From Oceanobacillus sojae (GTDB taxonomy: Bacteria > Bacillota > Bacilli > Bacillales > Amphibacillaceae), in contig NZ_BJYM01000015.1 of assembly GCF_007991515.1 (NCBI RefSeq), forward strand, positions 62,001 through 126,000: a stretch of DNA of 64,000 nucleotides, given 5' to 3'. The translations under genes were made by a program, and so were the position numbers. Under the pieces are notes generated by a model. It had not been told where the DNA came from, did not search any database, and saw only the letters and a list, made by a program, of their open reading frames with translations. Shown one piece after another: positions 28,593 to 37,540 of this stretch; the stretch's first letter is position 1; the number at the start of each line of letters is the position of its first letter.

Positions 28593-29345
28593 TTATAAAC
28601 GATAGCTGTTAATAATTTCTATCCATTGGGCTGTATTCTCTGTTGACACTTGTTCTGATAACCTCGCTCCGGCAATTATTGGGGTCCACCGCAAAATCTC
28701 CTCTTTGGACAATCCGCTCTTCTCACAGTAAATCTGAAGATAGCTGTCAGCCAATTCAGTAAAATGCTGACTATATAAAAGATATGTCCTGCATACATCG
28801 GCCCGGATGTCTCCGGCACTGGAGTCAACCCAGTCAATGATATACATCTTTCCGTCTGCTGAAATCAAATTAAACAGATGAAAATCTCCGTGACAAAGTC
28901 TGTTTTCAAAAGTCATCGTGTCCAGTCTTCGCAATAGATCGTTTTTATATTTTTCTGTTAAACTGACAGCCGCCTTAATCTGCCGGCAAAGCTTATCATA
29001 CATTAACTCCGAAGCATCTAAATTGGAAATCACCCGATGTATCTTTTGCTGGATATCCACGGAAACAGCCAGGTAATATTCTGCTTGTTCTTTATTACTT
29101 AAATACAAGTCTCCTAGAGTGCTTCCTTTAATATATTCCATCATAATAGCTTGTTTCCCCTGAAACTCACTAACATCGAAGACCTTCGGAACAGGAAGAC
29201 CTGCTGAATTGGCAAACCTTTGTTTCCCCGCTTCCATCTCAGCTTCTGTATCAGGCAAATAATCATTGAAAACCTTTACAATTTTATTGTTATGAAGATA
29301 TATTTCAGCAGTATTCCCTTTTGCTATTAGAGCATTTGTACTCAT
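28593..29345 (-). CDS. APH-family phosphotransferase/kinase
   Basis: 250 residues with the aminoglycoside-phosphotransferase/choline-kinase fold: IAKGNTAEIYLHNNKIVKVF (nucleotide loop and Lys), LCHGDFHLFNLI near residue 170 (Brenner motif HGDxxxxN) and IIDWVDSSAGD near 188 (metal-binding Asp). Such enzymes phosphorylate small alcohols or aminoglycosides. No substrate can be assigned. It precedes the uppS-like gene by 63 bp in the same direction. SD AAGGGAGAAG. Confidence 0.82.
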   Translation of the reverse strand: MSTNALIAKGNTAEIYLHNNKIVKVFNDYLPDTEAEMEAGKQRFANSAGLPVPKVFDVSEFQGKQAIMMEYIKGSTLGDLYLSNKEQAEYYLAVSVDIQQKIHRVISNLDASELMYDKLCRQIKAAVSLTEKYKNDLLRRLDTMTFENRLCHGDFHLFNLISADGKMYIIDWVDSSAGDIRADVCRTYLLYSQHFTELADSYLQIYCEKSGLSKEEILRWTPIIAGARLSEQVSTENTAQWIEIINSYRL

Positions 29346-29456
29346 TTCTTTCTTCTCCCTTGCCGATTCTTTTATCGTTCAGTTTCTATGTTTGATGCAG
29401 GTCATTTCATCAAGATATCACGTTGTTGTTTTATTAAAATTTAAGTCCATATGATC

Positions 29457-29488
29457 AAAAAAACCGTAAAGCACGTTGCTAAACGGTT
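29457..29488 (-). terminator. Terminator of the sinR-like gene
   Basis: On the minus strand AACCGTTTAGCA, loop ACG, TGCTTTACGGTT with two mismatches, then a run of T. It lies just after the SinR-like stop codon. Confidence 0.8.
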
Positions 29489-29495
29489 AGGTGAC

Positions 29496-29834
29496 TTATT
29501 TATCTTGTTCTCGCCGCCATTTATTAAATTCCAGATATTCTTTAAATTGTTCTTTTGAAACTCCGGATTCCATTGCTTCTTTTACAATTTTCATCCACTC
29601 ACTATCTAACTCCGTTTCAACTACCGTATTATTATCATTTATTAAATCGTTTACAGAAACATCCAACACTTGACTGATTTTCTCGATAAACTGGATGGAA
29701 GGGTTTGATTGAAGGTTTCGCTCAATTGAGCTTAAATAGGATTTCGCTACTCCTGCTTTTTCAGCAAGCTCAGAAAGTGACATCCTCTTTTCTTTTCGCA
29801 ATTGTTTTATTTTTTCACCAATCAAGTTTTTCAC
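29496..29834 (-). CDS. sinR: SinR-like biofilm/matrix repressor
   Basis: 112 residues, co-linear with B. subtilis SinR (111). The XRE HTH (about 6-60) includes MSLSELAEKAGVAKSYLSSI and NPSIQFIEKISQVLDVSV, practically the SinR sequence. The C-terminal SinI-binding helical hook is LDSEWMKIVKEAMESGVSKE followed by YLEFNKWRREQ. SinR is a tetrameric repressor of exopolysaccharide and matrix operons. Its operators have the form GTTCT-N6-AGAAC; two such sites lie before the lasso cyclase gene of this window. A SinI-like gene lies upstream in the same direction, as in Bacillus. Start ATG follows AGAGGTGAAAAACTTG-type SD. Confidence 0.92.
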   Translation of the reverse strand: MKNLIGEKIKQLRKEKRMSLSELAEKAGVAKSYLSSIERNLQSNPSIQFIEKISQVLDVSVNDLINDNNTVVETELDSEWMKIVKEAMESGVSKEQFKEYLEFNKWRREQDK

Positions 29835-30025
29835 CTCTTTCTCTGCGAATTATATCATAACTTTGGTGAAGAGTTCTATTATTATTTTGAGGATGTATAG
29901 AAAGTTAATTCTTAGTGAGGATTTAAGTATAATTATGGTATTTTACGCCTTCATAATTAGAAATAAAAGTATAATAATTAGACTGGAGAGAAATCAATTG
30001 TATATTTAAATTGTAATTTTACAAG

Positions 30026-30102
30026 AAAATGCACCTTGCAAATTGATATTCAATATTGCTTAGGTATCTTTATTTTACCACATTTTGCTAAAGGTGCATT
30101 TT
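30026..30102. other. Long-range inverted repeat between sinI-like and sinR-like genes
   Basis: AAAATGCACCTT (30028-30039) pairs with AAAGGTGCATTTTTT (about 30088-30102) around a loop of nearly 50 bases. The T-run is on the plus-strand side, so its role for the minus-strand sinI-sinR transcript is unclear; it could limit readthrough. The rest of 29835-30129 shows no gene and must carry the sinR promoter. Confidence 0.45.
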
Positions 30103-30129
30103 TTAAAAGCTCTATAAATAAAATCCAAA

Positions 30130-30264
30130 TCAAACGTTAGATTTTTCTCTTATATGATTCAGAAATTTGCGGACTTCCTCAAGTGACAGGCCTAATTTTT
30201 TTGCTTCTTTTATTAATGTAATCCATTCTCGATCAAATACAACATTTTCAATTTTCTTTTTCAC
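30130..30264 (-). CDS. sinI: SinI-like anti-repressor peptide
   Basis: 44 residues from GTG at 30262-30264. The core FDREWITLIKEAKKLGLSLE, then EVRKFLNHI, matches the SinI/SlrA family dimer helix (B. subtilis SinI: LDQEWVELMVEAKEANISPE, then EIRKYL). SinI binds the C-terminal hook of SinR and titrates it off DNA. The neighbouring SinR-like gene, in the same direction 295 bp downstream, supports the call. The start is uncertain: the frame is open up to 30312 but no SD precedes that ATG; the GGGGGCGGGG just before the GTG is Gly-codon-rich and only partly SD-like. Confidence 0.75.
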   Translation of the reverse strand: MKKKIENVVFDREWITLIKEAKKLGLSLEEVRKFLNHIREKSNV

Positions 30265-30449
30265 AACCCCGCCCCCATCATTAATATAGATAATATGGTT
30301 ACTACCAGTCATTCATGCTGCTTAAAGATTTTTCTACTTATCAAACAGGGTAAAAATATTAAAAATAATTAAAATGAAATATTCCGAAATTTTATTTTGA
30401 GTTATTATCACAAAGGCAACAAAGATATGAATGGTAGTTGCCACCCATA

Positions 30450-30509
30450 TTAATGACTAATTTCAATTATTAATGAAATGATGAAGCATACGTCAAATGA
30501 ATCTAACAT
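30450..30509 (-). CDS. Possible 19-residue hydrophobic peptide
   Basis: ATG at 30507-30509 follows a strong SD (AAGGGAGGTGAA) and encodes MLDSFDVCFIISLIIEISH. A GGCAAC/GTTGCC inverted repeat (30415-30442) lies just downstream. Hydrophobic short peptides with strong SDs include type I toxins, but no family match is evident. The other parts of 30265-30584 show no gene. Confidence 0.3.
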   Translation of the reverse strand: MLDSFDVCFIISLIIEISH

Positions 30510-30584
30510 TTCACCTCCCTTCTTCAAATTGATTAACATACCAGTTGATTTATTTTTAGAACAATGTGTCTGTAAATTTTAATT

Positions 30585-31184
30585 CTATTTATATCCCCTT
30601 ATCATGCCATATAACAAGAATTGGACAATTTCCTTAGCAAGTGCTTCCGGTTCTTTTAATCCCGTAAATAATTGCGTTTTTGTCAGATGCTCTATCATAC
30701 CTACCAGACTTTCCGAAACAAACTTCATATCAAGGTGAAGATGAAAATAGCCGATTTCTTGCTCATAAAGAAGGTTATCTTTTATTTGATTTGCCATTTT
30801 TTCTTTGATCTCATCAGCTTCTGCCGACATATAAAAACCAATGATTGTTAAGTACATATTTTCTGCAAAAAATTTTAAAATAGCACTTAATCCTTCTGCA
30901 ATACGATCTTCTAAAGAATGTTCATCAATTCCAGGACTAAGCCTGCTTTTTGTTGTCAAATCGGTTAGCTTAATTCGAAATGAATCAAGTATTTCCTGGA
31001 AAATTGCCTGCTTACTTTGAAAATATAAATAAAAACTTGGCTGTGTTAGACCAGCTTTTTCAACGATTGTGCTTACCTTTGTTTCATGATAACCATTATT
31101 GGCAAATTCCTCTTTAGCAATAGTAAGAAATAATTCCCTGCTTTTTGTTCCATCTGCTCCTTTTTTTCTTCCTCTTTGATTCAA
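30585..31184 (-). CDS. TetR/AcrR-family transcriptional regulator
   Basis: 199 residues. N-terminal TetR HTH (about 15-60; LFLTIAKEEFANNGYHETKV, IVEKAGLTQPSFYLYFQSKQ) and a helical ligand domain of unknown specificity. TTG at 31182-31184 is set by GCAGGTG six bases upstream; the GTG at 31193 lies inside that SD. The AT-rich palindromic repeats just upstream (31217-31246) are probably its own operator. No divergent drug pump or enzyme is beside it, so its target genes are not apparent beyond autoregulation. Confidence 0.88.
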   Translation of the reverse strand: MNQRGRKKGADGTKSRELFLTIAKEEFANNGYHETKVSTIVEKAGLTQPSFYLYFQSKQAIFQEILDSFRIKLTDLTTKSRLSPGIDEHSLEDRIAEGLSAILKFFAENMYLTIIGFYMSAEADEIKEKMANQIKDNLLYEQEIGYFHLHLDMKFVSESLVGMIEHLTKTQLFTGLKEPEALAKEIVQFLLYGMIRGYK

Positions 31185-31216
31185 GAAAAACACCTGCTTC
31201 AGTCAATATTAAATAT

Positions 31217-31250
31217 ATTACTCATTAGTAATATTATTCATTAGTATTAT
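31217..31250 (-). promoter_or_regulatory. Putative TetR operator repeats
   Basis: ATTACTCATTAGTAAT (31217-31232) is a 16-bp palindrome with one mismatch pair; a second, related copy TTATTCATTAGTATTAT follows at 31234-31250. They lie 33-66 bp before the TetR start, over the expected promoter. Confidence 0.5.
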
Positions 31251-31725
31251 AATAGAATGAAATTTATATAGTCAAGGGATAATGATCACAAAAAGCTTTT
31301 CATCCCTGTCATTACAAGTCTACAATTTTTTTAACAGATAACATAAAATAATAAGTGATATTGATAACTATATTTCCTCCACTCTTTTTGTTTTAAAAGG
31401 CGGAATAGAAACTCCCCAAGATTACCTATAAACATAAATACACAAGCCTATTTTACTATATATTTAGCGCGAATCGCTTGACTTGTTTTGTCTTTAGCAC
31501 ACTAGTTTTGTCATATAAGAAAATTCAAATTATGACATGTTTTTCACTTATTCAAACGACTTTTTGTGAAGTAAATGACTATAACCACAGCCCCATTCAT
31601 CAAATTGGGCTTCATTTTACTATAAATCTGCATTATTCATTGAAACAGAATCTGTGAATAATAAAGAATAAAATCAAAAAGTAAGTCGAATTTCCAGCTG
31701 AATTTTTTACAATTAAATCCTTGCT
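31251..31725. other. Intergenic region downstream of the lasso operon
   Basis: 475 bp without a credible gene. It includes a stem AGCCCCATT/AATTGGGCT (about 31589-31612) followed on the plus strand by TTCATTTTACT, a weak terminator-like structure facing away from the lasso operon. No clear minus-strand terminator for the operon is seen. Confidence 0.4.
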
Positions 31726-32721
31726 TTATTGCCTATTAGCTGTCCCTTTCAAGATAACAAGATTAATTTCAGGAGTATTAAACAACCGGAATTTCATAAA
31801 AGATACCGCACCGCTGCTACCGAGACCTGCACTAACATATTGCTTGGTGTCAGCGTATTCCCATAACCCTTTTATACGATCTTGCGGTGGAAATAAGCTG
31901 TTTGGTTCATACCAGGGCTCTGGAATGAAGGGAGCACCAATAAAAGGTAAACGAATCTGTCCCCCATGATAATGTCCTGCCATAATCAAATCATAATCTG
32001 TCCATTTTAAATCAGGATTAGCTTGAATATGGTCGATTCGAATATCAGGAATCGGATAATGGTTCAATGCAATAAGAATGTCCGATTCACTTCGGTTATC
32101 GAGCACTGTTAACTCTTCCCACAGCTCTTCCTGTTGCAGAAGATAGCTTTCTTCATTAATGTAGTCCGGCTTTAAAATTCCTTGTACGCTTCCCATATAT
32201 TGCGGATCTTTTAAGATAGATAATTCAAAATGAACAAAATGAACATTTTTCCCATTGGTCGAAATCGAGTGGATAGACTCTAATAAATGAACACCTCGTT
32301 TTTCCATTCCTTGGGTGAAATCACTCTTTTCTACTTTTCTTCCAACCTGATAATTTGCCGGATCTGTATTCCCTGGTACATATAATGCATTTTCTTTATT
32401 ATCAATTCCTTCAATTAATGTGTAAAAGCTGTCGTAGTTGGTGCTTTCTACGTCATCAAGCATATCGCCTGTAAAAACAATGACGTCATAGGCTATTGAA
32501 TTGATTGATTCTATCAGTTTTTTCTGGTTTTCACCAAATTGCTTTTCATGCAGATCACTAACCTGAAGAATACGAAATCCTTCCAGCTGCTTCGGTAGAT
32601 GGTCAATTATGATTTCCTGTCTTGTGATGATAAACCGATTATTGTCCCAAATAGTATATATAAGAATTACAAGAAATATTAAAAATACGGACAGAAGAAT
32701 CCTTTTTCTTATTTTTCTCAC
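31726..32721 (-). CDS. Membrane-anchored metallophosphoesterase (YkuE/YaeI-like)
   Basis: 331 residues. An N-terminal membrane anchor (about 7-24) precedes a calcineurin-like domain: VSDLHEKQFG near residue 54, FTGDMLDD near 82, PGNTDP near 115 (usually GNHD), LNHYPIPD near 214 and MAGHYHGGQ near 241. Relatives of this class hydrolyse lipid-linked or nucleotide phosphates at the membrane. A GTG start follows GGAGAGCGATAAACT. It is the last gene of the lasso operon, 32 bp after the exporter. A role in removing or editing the phosphate put on the peptide by the kinase is conceivable but unproven. Confidence 0.82.
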   Translation of the reverse strand: MRKIRKRILLSVFLIFLVILIYTIWDNNRFIITRQEIIIDHLPKQLEGFRILQVSDLHEKQFGENQKKLIESINSIAYDVIVFTGDMLDDVESTNYDSFYTLIEGIDNKENALYVPGNTDPANYQVGRKVEKSDFTQGMEKRGVHLLESIHSISTNGKNVHFVHFELSILKDPQYMGSVQGILKPDYINEESYLLQQEELWEELTVLDNRSESDILIALNHYPIPDIRIDHIQANPDLKWTDYDLIMAGHYHGGQIRLPFIGAPFIPEPWYEPNSLFPPQDRIKGLWEYADTKQYVSAGLGSSGAVSFMKFRLFNTPEINLVILKGTANRQ

Positions 32722-32753
32722 AGTTTATCGCTCTCCAATATATGGGCTCTCTC

Positions 32754-34547
32754 TTATCTCATTGCTTCTATCTGATTACTCAAAAGATGACTGAACATAC
32801 TTTTCTTCTCTTTAGAAAGCTCGATAAAGCCTCCCTGTTGAATAATCTTTCCTTCTTCCAGTACAACGACCTGATCGGCATTTCGAATCGTTGATAGACG
32901 ATGTGCAATAACGATAATCGTCATCTTACCTTTCAGCCTTTCCAGTGCAGCCTGAATTTTGGACTCATTCGCTGTATCTAAAGCGCTGGTTGCTTCATCT
33001 AAAACAAGAATGGATGGTTTTCTTAATATAGCCCGTGCTAATACGAGACGCTGTCGTTCACCGCCAGATAACTTAATTCCTCGATCACCAATAATGGTAT
33101 CTAGTCCATCAGGAAGTTTCTTTACAAAATCTATAGCCGACGAGAATTCCAAGGCTTCCCATAGTTCTTCCTCTGTCACATTTGTTTTTACTATTTCCAG
33201 GTTTTCTCTAATACTTGTATTGAAAAGAAATGGCTCCTGTGGTACATAGCTGATAGATTTTCTCCAGGCTGAGATATTATCGTACGAAAGCGAAACGCCA
33301 TCAATTAGAATTTTTCCATTCTCCGGCTGGTTCAGTCCCAATAACAAATCAATTAATGTGCTTTTTCCTGCTCCAGAGCGCCCTACAAATGCTGTCATTT
33401 TATTGGGCGGGATAACCAGATTAATATTGGTTAAAGCACAATCAGCATTTTCATTATAGCGAAAATAGATTTGATCACATTGAATAGCTTTTTTCATTTT
33501 AATTGAGGTATTTTTTAAACTTTCATCCGTATTAAACTCTTTGGCATTTCTACATTCATCCTGTAAAGTAATTACTGCTCTGAAAGAAGGAATTGTTGCT
33601 GCGATTTGTTCCATCGATGACTGGATTCCTGCAACTCCCGGCCACAGCCGTGAAAATATAATGATAATCAGCAGAAGCTGTGCAGCCTGTGCATGAAACA
33701 TCATTATTGCAAAATAGATAAAAACAGCGATTAAAATAGCAGAAGCCATTTTATAATATAATTGTGATGTTGATTTTAATTTTATATACTCCACTTGTTC
33801 ATTTTCCATTTCTTTTGTGATTAGCCCAAACCAGTCTAATCTTGATTTTTCCAATGTATTACTTTTGATATCTTTTATCCCATTCATATGATCAGTAATC
33901 CCGCTGATATATTCCTTAGATAATTCATAATTCCTGTTTCCTAAAGTCAATGACCTTTTTAGAAATTTACGGTTAAAAAGAATAAGAACAGATCCACATA
34001 GGAGTACAAATGTTGTAATTACAGGAGAAAGAATAAATGCCAGCCCTATCTGAATAAAAGTGAAGACAATAGATGATATAAATTGTAATACTGAATATAC
34101 ACCTACACTGGAACGTGCAATTTCTGATGTTAAAATATTAATAAAATCGGACTTTCTATTTCTAATGAAAACCTGCCAGTTAGAATACAGTAACAATTTA
34201 TATGTTTCCACACGCATATATCTTAAAAATCCCTGCTGTAACCTGTTGTTTTTCACATTAAGCTGTCGCTTTACAATATTTTGTCCAACGGCAATCATGA
34301 TAAAAATGGCTAATATAATCGGCAGACCAGCAGCTGCTGGAATATCTGCCATAAAATCAAATATACTTAATATCGGTATTCTTACTGCTCCCATATCAAC
34401 AATGCCGCTCATACTGATCAATGGGACAAGTAATAGAATCGCTGCACTATCTAGTAAACCGATGCCGGCCATTGCAAATAAATTAATATAGACGATCTTC
34501 CCCGAATAACGATAGATTTGCTTCAAAAAATATATAATGGATTTCAT
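32754..34547 (-). CDS. Lasso peptide ABC exporter (LasD-type), fused permease-ATPase
   Basis: 597 residues: six-helix type I exporter domain (about 1-310), then the ATPase with Walker A GRSGAGKST near residue 375, signature LSGGERQR near 478, Walker B ILVLDEATSALD near 500 and IVIAHRLST. Lasso clusters encode one such exporter for peptide release and self-immunity. It follows the nucleotidyltransferase gene by 12 bp and is fourth after the kinase gene, the usual slot of D in paeninodin-type clusters. SD AAGGAGAC. Confidence 0.85.
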   Translation of the reverse strand: MKSIIYFLKQIYRYSGKIVYINLFAMAGIGLLDSAAILLLVPLISMSGIVDMGAVRIPILSIFDFMADIPAAAGLPIILAIFIMIAVGQNIVKRQLNVKNNRLQQGFLRYMRVETYKLLLYSNWQVFIRNRKSDFINILTSEIARSSVGVYSVLQFISSIVFTFIQIGLAFILSPVITTFVLLCGSVLILFNRKFLKRSLTLGNRNYELSKEYISGITDHMNGIKDIKSNTLEKSRLDWFGLITKEMENEQVEYIKLKSTSQLYYKMASAILIAVFIYFAIMMFHAQAAQLLLIIIIFSRLWPGVAGIQSSMEQIAATIPSFRAVITLQDECRNAKEFNTDESLKNTSIKMKKAIQCDQIYFRYNENADCALTNINLVIPPNKMTAFVGRSGAGKSTLIDLLLGLNQPENGKILIDGVSLSYDNISAWRKSISYVPQEPFLFNTSIRENLEIVKTNVTEEELWEALEFSSAIDFVKKLPDGLDTIIGDRGIKLSGGERQRLVLARAILRKPSILVLDEATSALDTANESKIQAALERLKGKMTIIVIAHRLSTIRNADQVVVLEEGKIIQQGGFIELSKEKKSMFSHLLSNQIEAMR

Positions 34548-34559
34548 CTCTATGTCTCC

Positions 34560-35732
34560 TTATGATAATACATGCTTCTTTCTTTTTCGCCATACCCAGA
34601 GAAATGGACGAAGCGGAAAATAGAGAAAATGGAGCGTTTTTGGTAACGGTAAGGTTTTCATATCATCCGGATATGGATACAGCAAACTTAAAGTAAAAAG
34701 AATCCTCTGCTCCGTCGACATTAAGCCCGTTAAATACTTTTTATGATACTTCACTACATTTTCAGGTAATGGTAACGTATATATATTAATCATGGATTCC
34801 AAATAAAAAATTGATTTTGCTGCTAGTCTTTTCGAACGGCTGTTCACTAAATATTGCTGCATCTCATTAGAAAGCTTTCTATTAAATAATTCAGACACAA
34901 GTATCATACCTTGTCCTCCCACCTGAAGATAACCAAAGCGTTTTAGCCGATTATATATCCTGTTCCAGTTTAATTCTTTATCCATTAATTGATGAATATC
35001 AAATAACCATCGTAAGCGCGACCATCCATGCTGTGCCCCATGCATATTAAGATATAAATAGAGATCCTCATTGCTTAGCATATAGACCTCATTACCCGGA
35101 ATTGTGCTCTGCTTTCTTCTTTCCCATAATTCATTAAAATTCGGCTCTTTCGCCGGACCGGTATTCAATCTCCAATGAATTTCTATCGTGATTTTCTTTT
35201 GCGGATGATAATAGTTAACATGACGATGTCTCCACTTCCATTCATTTAATTCTTTATTTATTTCATATTCCTTTTCATAGCCTTGAGCTAATAGCAGATG
35301 CTCCGCCTCATCAAGTTTTTCTATCGGAATAAGAACATCCAGATCCCTGGACGTACGAAGGGAGATATCACCGTACAACGCTTGAGCAAGTACTGGCCCT
35401 TTTAAAAAAAGAAGCCGAATGTGATTGTCTGAAAACAGCTTACTGATCTTTTGCATCTCTGAGCCTAAGAAAAGCATTTTCATTGTATTTCTTCTATAAA
35501 GCCAGGAAAACCTTTCTAAAACGAAGGGAGGAACAATACCTTCCTTTACCTTTTTCAATTTCGGATAAAGTACCGGATAAATACGGTGATGAATTGCCAA
35601 ATCAATGAAAGTTTCCCAATTAATATCTGTGAAAGTTTCCCATTCTTCCAGATGATTATTCCTTAATAATTCGATCATTAGCTGTAATTCTTCAGGTATA
35701 TTACGAAGGTCCAATTGATGTCTATTTTCCAT
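34560..35732 (-). CDS. Nucleotidyltransferase-family protein of the lasso cluster (PsmN-like)
   Basis: 390 residues of the uncharacterised nucleotidyltransferase family (NTP_transf_5). The active-site region is RTSRDLDVLIPIEKLDEAEH (near residue 130; DxD), preceded by IRLLFLKGPVLAQALYGD and followed by IEIHWRLNTG. In Bacillus pseudomycoides, a homologue in the pseudomycoidin cluster is reported to add hexoses to the phosphorylated lasso peptide. A similar late tailoring step is likely here, inferred from family and context. It follows B2 by 5 bp, with SD AAGGTGAAAT. Confidence 0.75.
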   Translation of the reverse strand: MENRHQLDLRNIPEELQLMIELLRNNHLEEWETFTDINWETFIDLAIHHRIYPVLYPKLKKVKEGIVPPFVLERFSWLYRRNTMKMLFLGSEMQKISKLFSDNHIRLLFLKGPVLAQALYGDISLRTSRDLDVLIPIEKLDEAEHLLLAQGYEKEYEINKELNEWKWRHRHVNYYHPQKKITIEIHWRLNTGPAKEPNFNELWERRKQSTIPGNEVYMLSNEDLYLYLNMHGAQHGWSRLRWLFDIHQLMDKELNWNRIYNRLKRFGYLQVGGQGMILVSELFNRKLSNEMQQYLVNSRSKRLAAKSIFYLESMINIYTLPLPENVVKYHKKYLTGLMSTEQRILFTLSLLYPYPDDMKTLPLPKTLHFLYFPLRPFLWVWRKRKKHVLS

Positions 35733-35737
35733 TTATT

Positions 35738-36196
35738 TCACCTTTTATCCTTTGTATCTATTTTCTTTGCAAACTTGCTGACAACCGTAAACCGTTCTGC
35801 TCCTTCTAATCCCGTTACAAAGAATGGACCACTGCGCAACCATGCATGAGCAATTAATTTTCCATCCTCATCTTTTGCTATTCCTAAGTAAAGTGTACTT
35901 TCTATGTCCCGCTTTTCTAACATTTTCAATGCAGCTATGCCCTTGACAAGACACTCACTCTCCCAAAATGTATACTTGCTCATAATATGGATAGCCTGCG
36001 ATATCCCCATCAATGTCTTTTTATATTCTGGGTTTAAATCTGTTGAGGTTTCTTTCATTTTTTCCCCTAATGAAGGTGCTATTTTCGAAAAGGACATTGC
36101 TTTAATAAGACGGGCAAAAGCAAGATAAATATATGCTTCAAATAGAAGGTGCCTCATTTTCTTATTTAAAGATAGAAATAATATCATCCTTCTCAT
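35738..36196 (-). CDS. Lasso peptide leader peptidase B2 (transglutaminase-like)
   Basis: 152 residues. The cysteine-protease core is visible: catalytic Cys in WESECLVKGIAALKML near residue 77, catalytic His in LIAHAWLRSG near 117 and an acidic partner in the strand that follows. B2 proteins cut the leader after the Thr-Met (-2/-1) site when B1 presents it. In Firmicutes clusters B1 and B2 are split genes, as here (B1 ends 15 bp upstream). SD AAAGGGGGAGC. Confidence 0.85.
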   Translation of the reverse strand: MRRMILFLSLNKKMRHLLFEAYIYLAFARLIKAMSFSKIAPSLGEKMKETSTDLNPEYKKTLMGISQAIHIMSKYTFWESECLVKGIAALKMLEKRDIESTLYLGIAKDEDGKLIAHAWLRSGPFFVTGLEGAERFTVVSKFAKKIDTKDKR

Positions 36197-36211
36197 CCCG
36201 CTCCCCCTTTT

Positions 36212-36502
36212 TTAAGCAAACTCTATTTTTACCAAACCTTCTTCTGATAAACGGTCTATAAATCTGAGTACCTGCTCCCTGCATTCATGCTCTCCCACAT
36301 CATATTCCTTAACTAATGATTGAATCAGGTCTTGTATAGAAATAGGCTTTTTCATACAATCCCAAATCACTCCACCTGTTTCACCAAGATTGTAGTACTT
36401 TCCATTTTCAATACTTAACATGACCTTTTCCCCGTCCATATCGCTGACAATAAGTCCCTCTAATTGACTTACAATATCACTGTTTGAAATCGTTTTATTC
36501 AT
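36212..36502 (-). CDS. Lasso peptide RRE protein B1 (PqqD family)
   Basis: 96 residues with a PqqD-like winged helix: ISNSDIVSQLEGLIVSDMDG, MLSIENGKYYNLGETGGVIW near residue 40 and LVKEYDVGEHECREQVLRFI. This is the RiPP recognition element that binds the precursor leader, here by the W/YxxPxL motif at residues 5-10 of the precursor. ATG at 36500-36502 follows GAAAGGGAGAG; the upstream in-frame start at 36523 overlaps the kinase gene by 4 bp and precedes that SD. Gene order K-B1-B2 is that of paeninodin. Confidence 0.88.
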   Translation of the reverse strand: MNKTISNSDIVSQLEGLIVSDMDGEKVMLSIENGKYYNLGETGGVIWDCMKKPISIQDLIQSLVKEYDVGEHECREQVLRFIDRLSEEGLVKIEFA

Positions 36503-36519
36503 ATTACTATCTCTCCCTT

Positions 36520-37482
36520 TCAATAGATTGTTGCTGCTTTTTCATTATTTACATTCCTATCCTTCGCAATTAAGCTTAAAATGTTATCTACTAATTCATT
36601 GACTGTGAATCGGGAGACAGGACGTATGATTCGATAAAAATCAAGGTTGTTCGCCAGATTAGCAGAAAATGCGAAGTGCCAATCCATTAATCCGGAACGA
36701 TTTATCATAAAATTACGGTAGGTATTATGAAACAGGACAGGGAAACGTGCTAATTTTTGGATGGATACTATTTCAATATCATTTTGATTAGCTTTGCTTA
36801 AAACAAAAATTCCGGCTAAAGGTATTGATCTATCAACAAAATGGTCATTAACCGGTATATTAAATTTTGTTTCTCTATTATAGATTGGTTTAAATTGATC
36901 TGATTCTATGCCAAATCGATCTAAGCTCTCCTGCCATAACTTTTGCTGTGGATATGAAGGTATAGCGAGCGGAATATTATCTTCAGATAGTGTCACCGCC
37001 ATGATATCGTCTGTCAGTAAATGAAAGCCGCGGCTTAAAAATGCGGAAGCAAGCGTTGATTTCCCTGCACCAGAATCGCCCACAATAGCATAGGCTTTTC
37101 CATTTATGACAATGCAACTTCCATGTATCGGCATTATTTTTCTTTGCATGAGCAGAACACCTAAACATGTTCCAAGCAAGTAAAGCCTGATTTGATTATT
37201 GTTTGAACCCTCAATCGGTGAGACTGAAATAGCTCTTCCATCTTCAATCATATAAATGGCCGCACCTGGAACTTTAATCATACAAAGTTTCTTTTTTATG
37301 TAGTAATAAGCATCTGGTTCGGCAAGCTTTGACCATAAGGAAGATAAATTGGTTTCTATTATAGTTAAATCAGCTTCATCAAAATTCTTGCGACTGACAG
37401 GTATTAATTCTGGTAATGGGAAATCACTTAAAATATTTAATCCAAATGCTTTATAGGAATGAATTTTTGGGATTTCAAACAT
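36520..37482 (-). CDS. HPr-kinase-like lasso peptide kinase (PadeK type)
   Basis: 320 residues. The P-loop VGDSGAGKSTLASAF is near residue 133, with LTDDIMAVT near 166 and an HPr-kinase/phosphorylase C-terminal fold. In the paeninodin and pseudomycoidin clusters the homologous kinase phosphorylates the C-terminal Ser of the precursor. The precursor here also ends in Ser, which agrees. No HPr kinase N-terminal domain organisation or phosphorylase context (no hprK-lgt) is seen. SD AAGAGGGTGATT. It is separated from the precursor by a terminator-like hairpin. Confidence 0.87.
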   Translation of the reverse strand: MFEIPKIHSYKAFGLNILSDFPLPELIPVSRKNFDEADLTIIETNLSSLWSKLAEPDAYYYIKKKLCMIKVPGAAIYMIEDGRAISVSPIEGSNNNQIRLYLLGTCLGVLLMQRKIMPIHGSCIVINGKAYAIVGDSGAGKSTLASAFLSRGFHLLTDDIMAVTLSEDNIPLAIPSYPQQKLWQESLDRFGIESDQFKPIYNRETKFNIPVNDHFVDRSIPLAGIFVLSKANQNDIEIVSIQKLARFPVLFHNTYRNFMINRSGLMDWHFAFSANLANNLDFYRIIRPVSRFTVNELVDNILSLIAKDRNVNNEKAATIY

Positions 37483-37540
37483 CTATTAATCACCCTCTTT
37501 TTATAATAAACAGACTATTTCAGACAAGTGGAGTACATGA

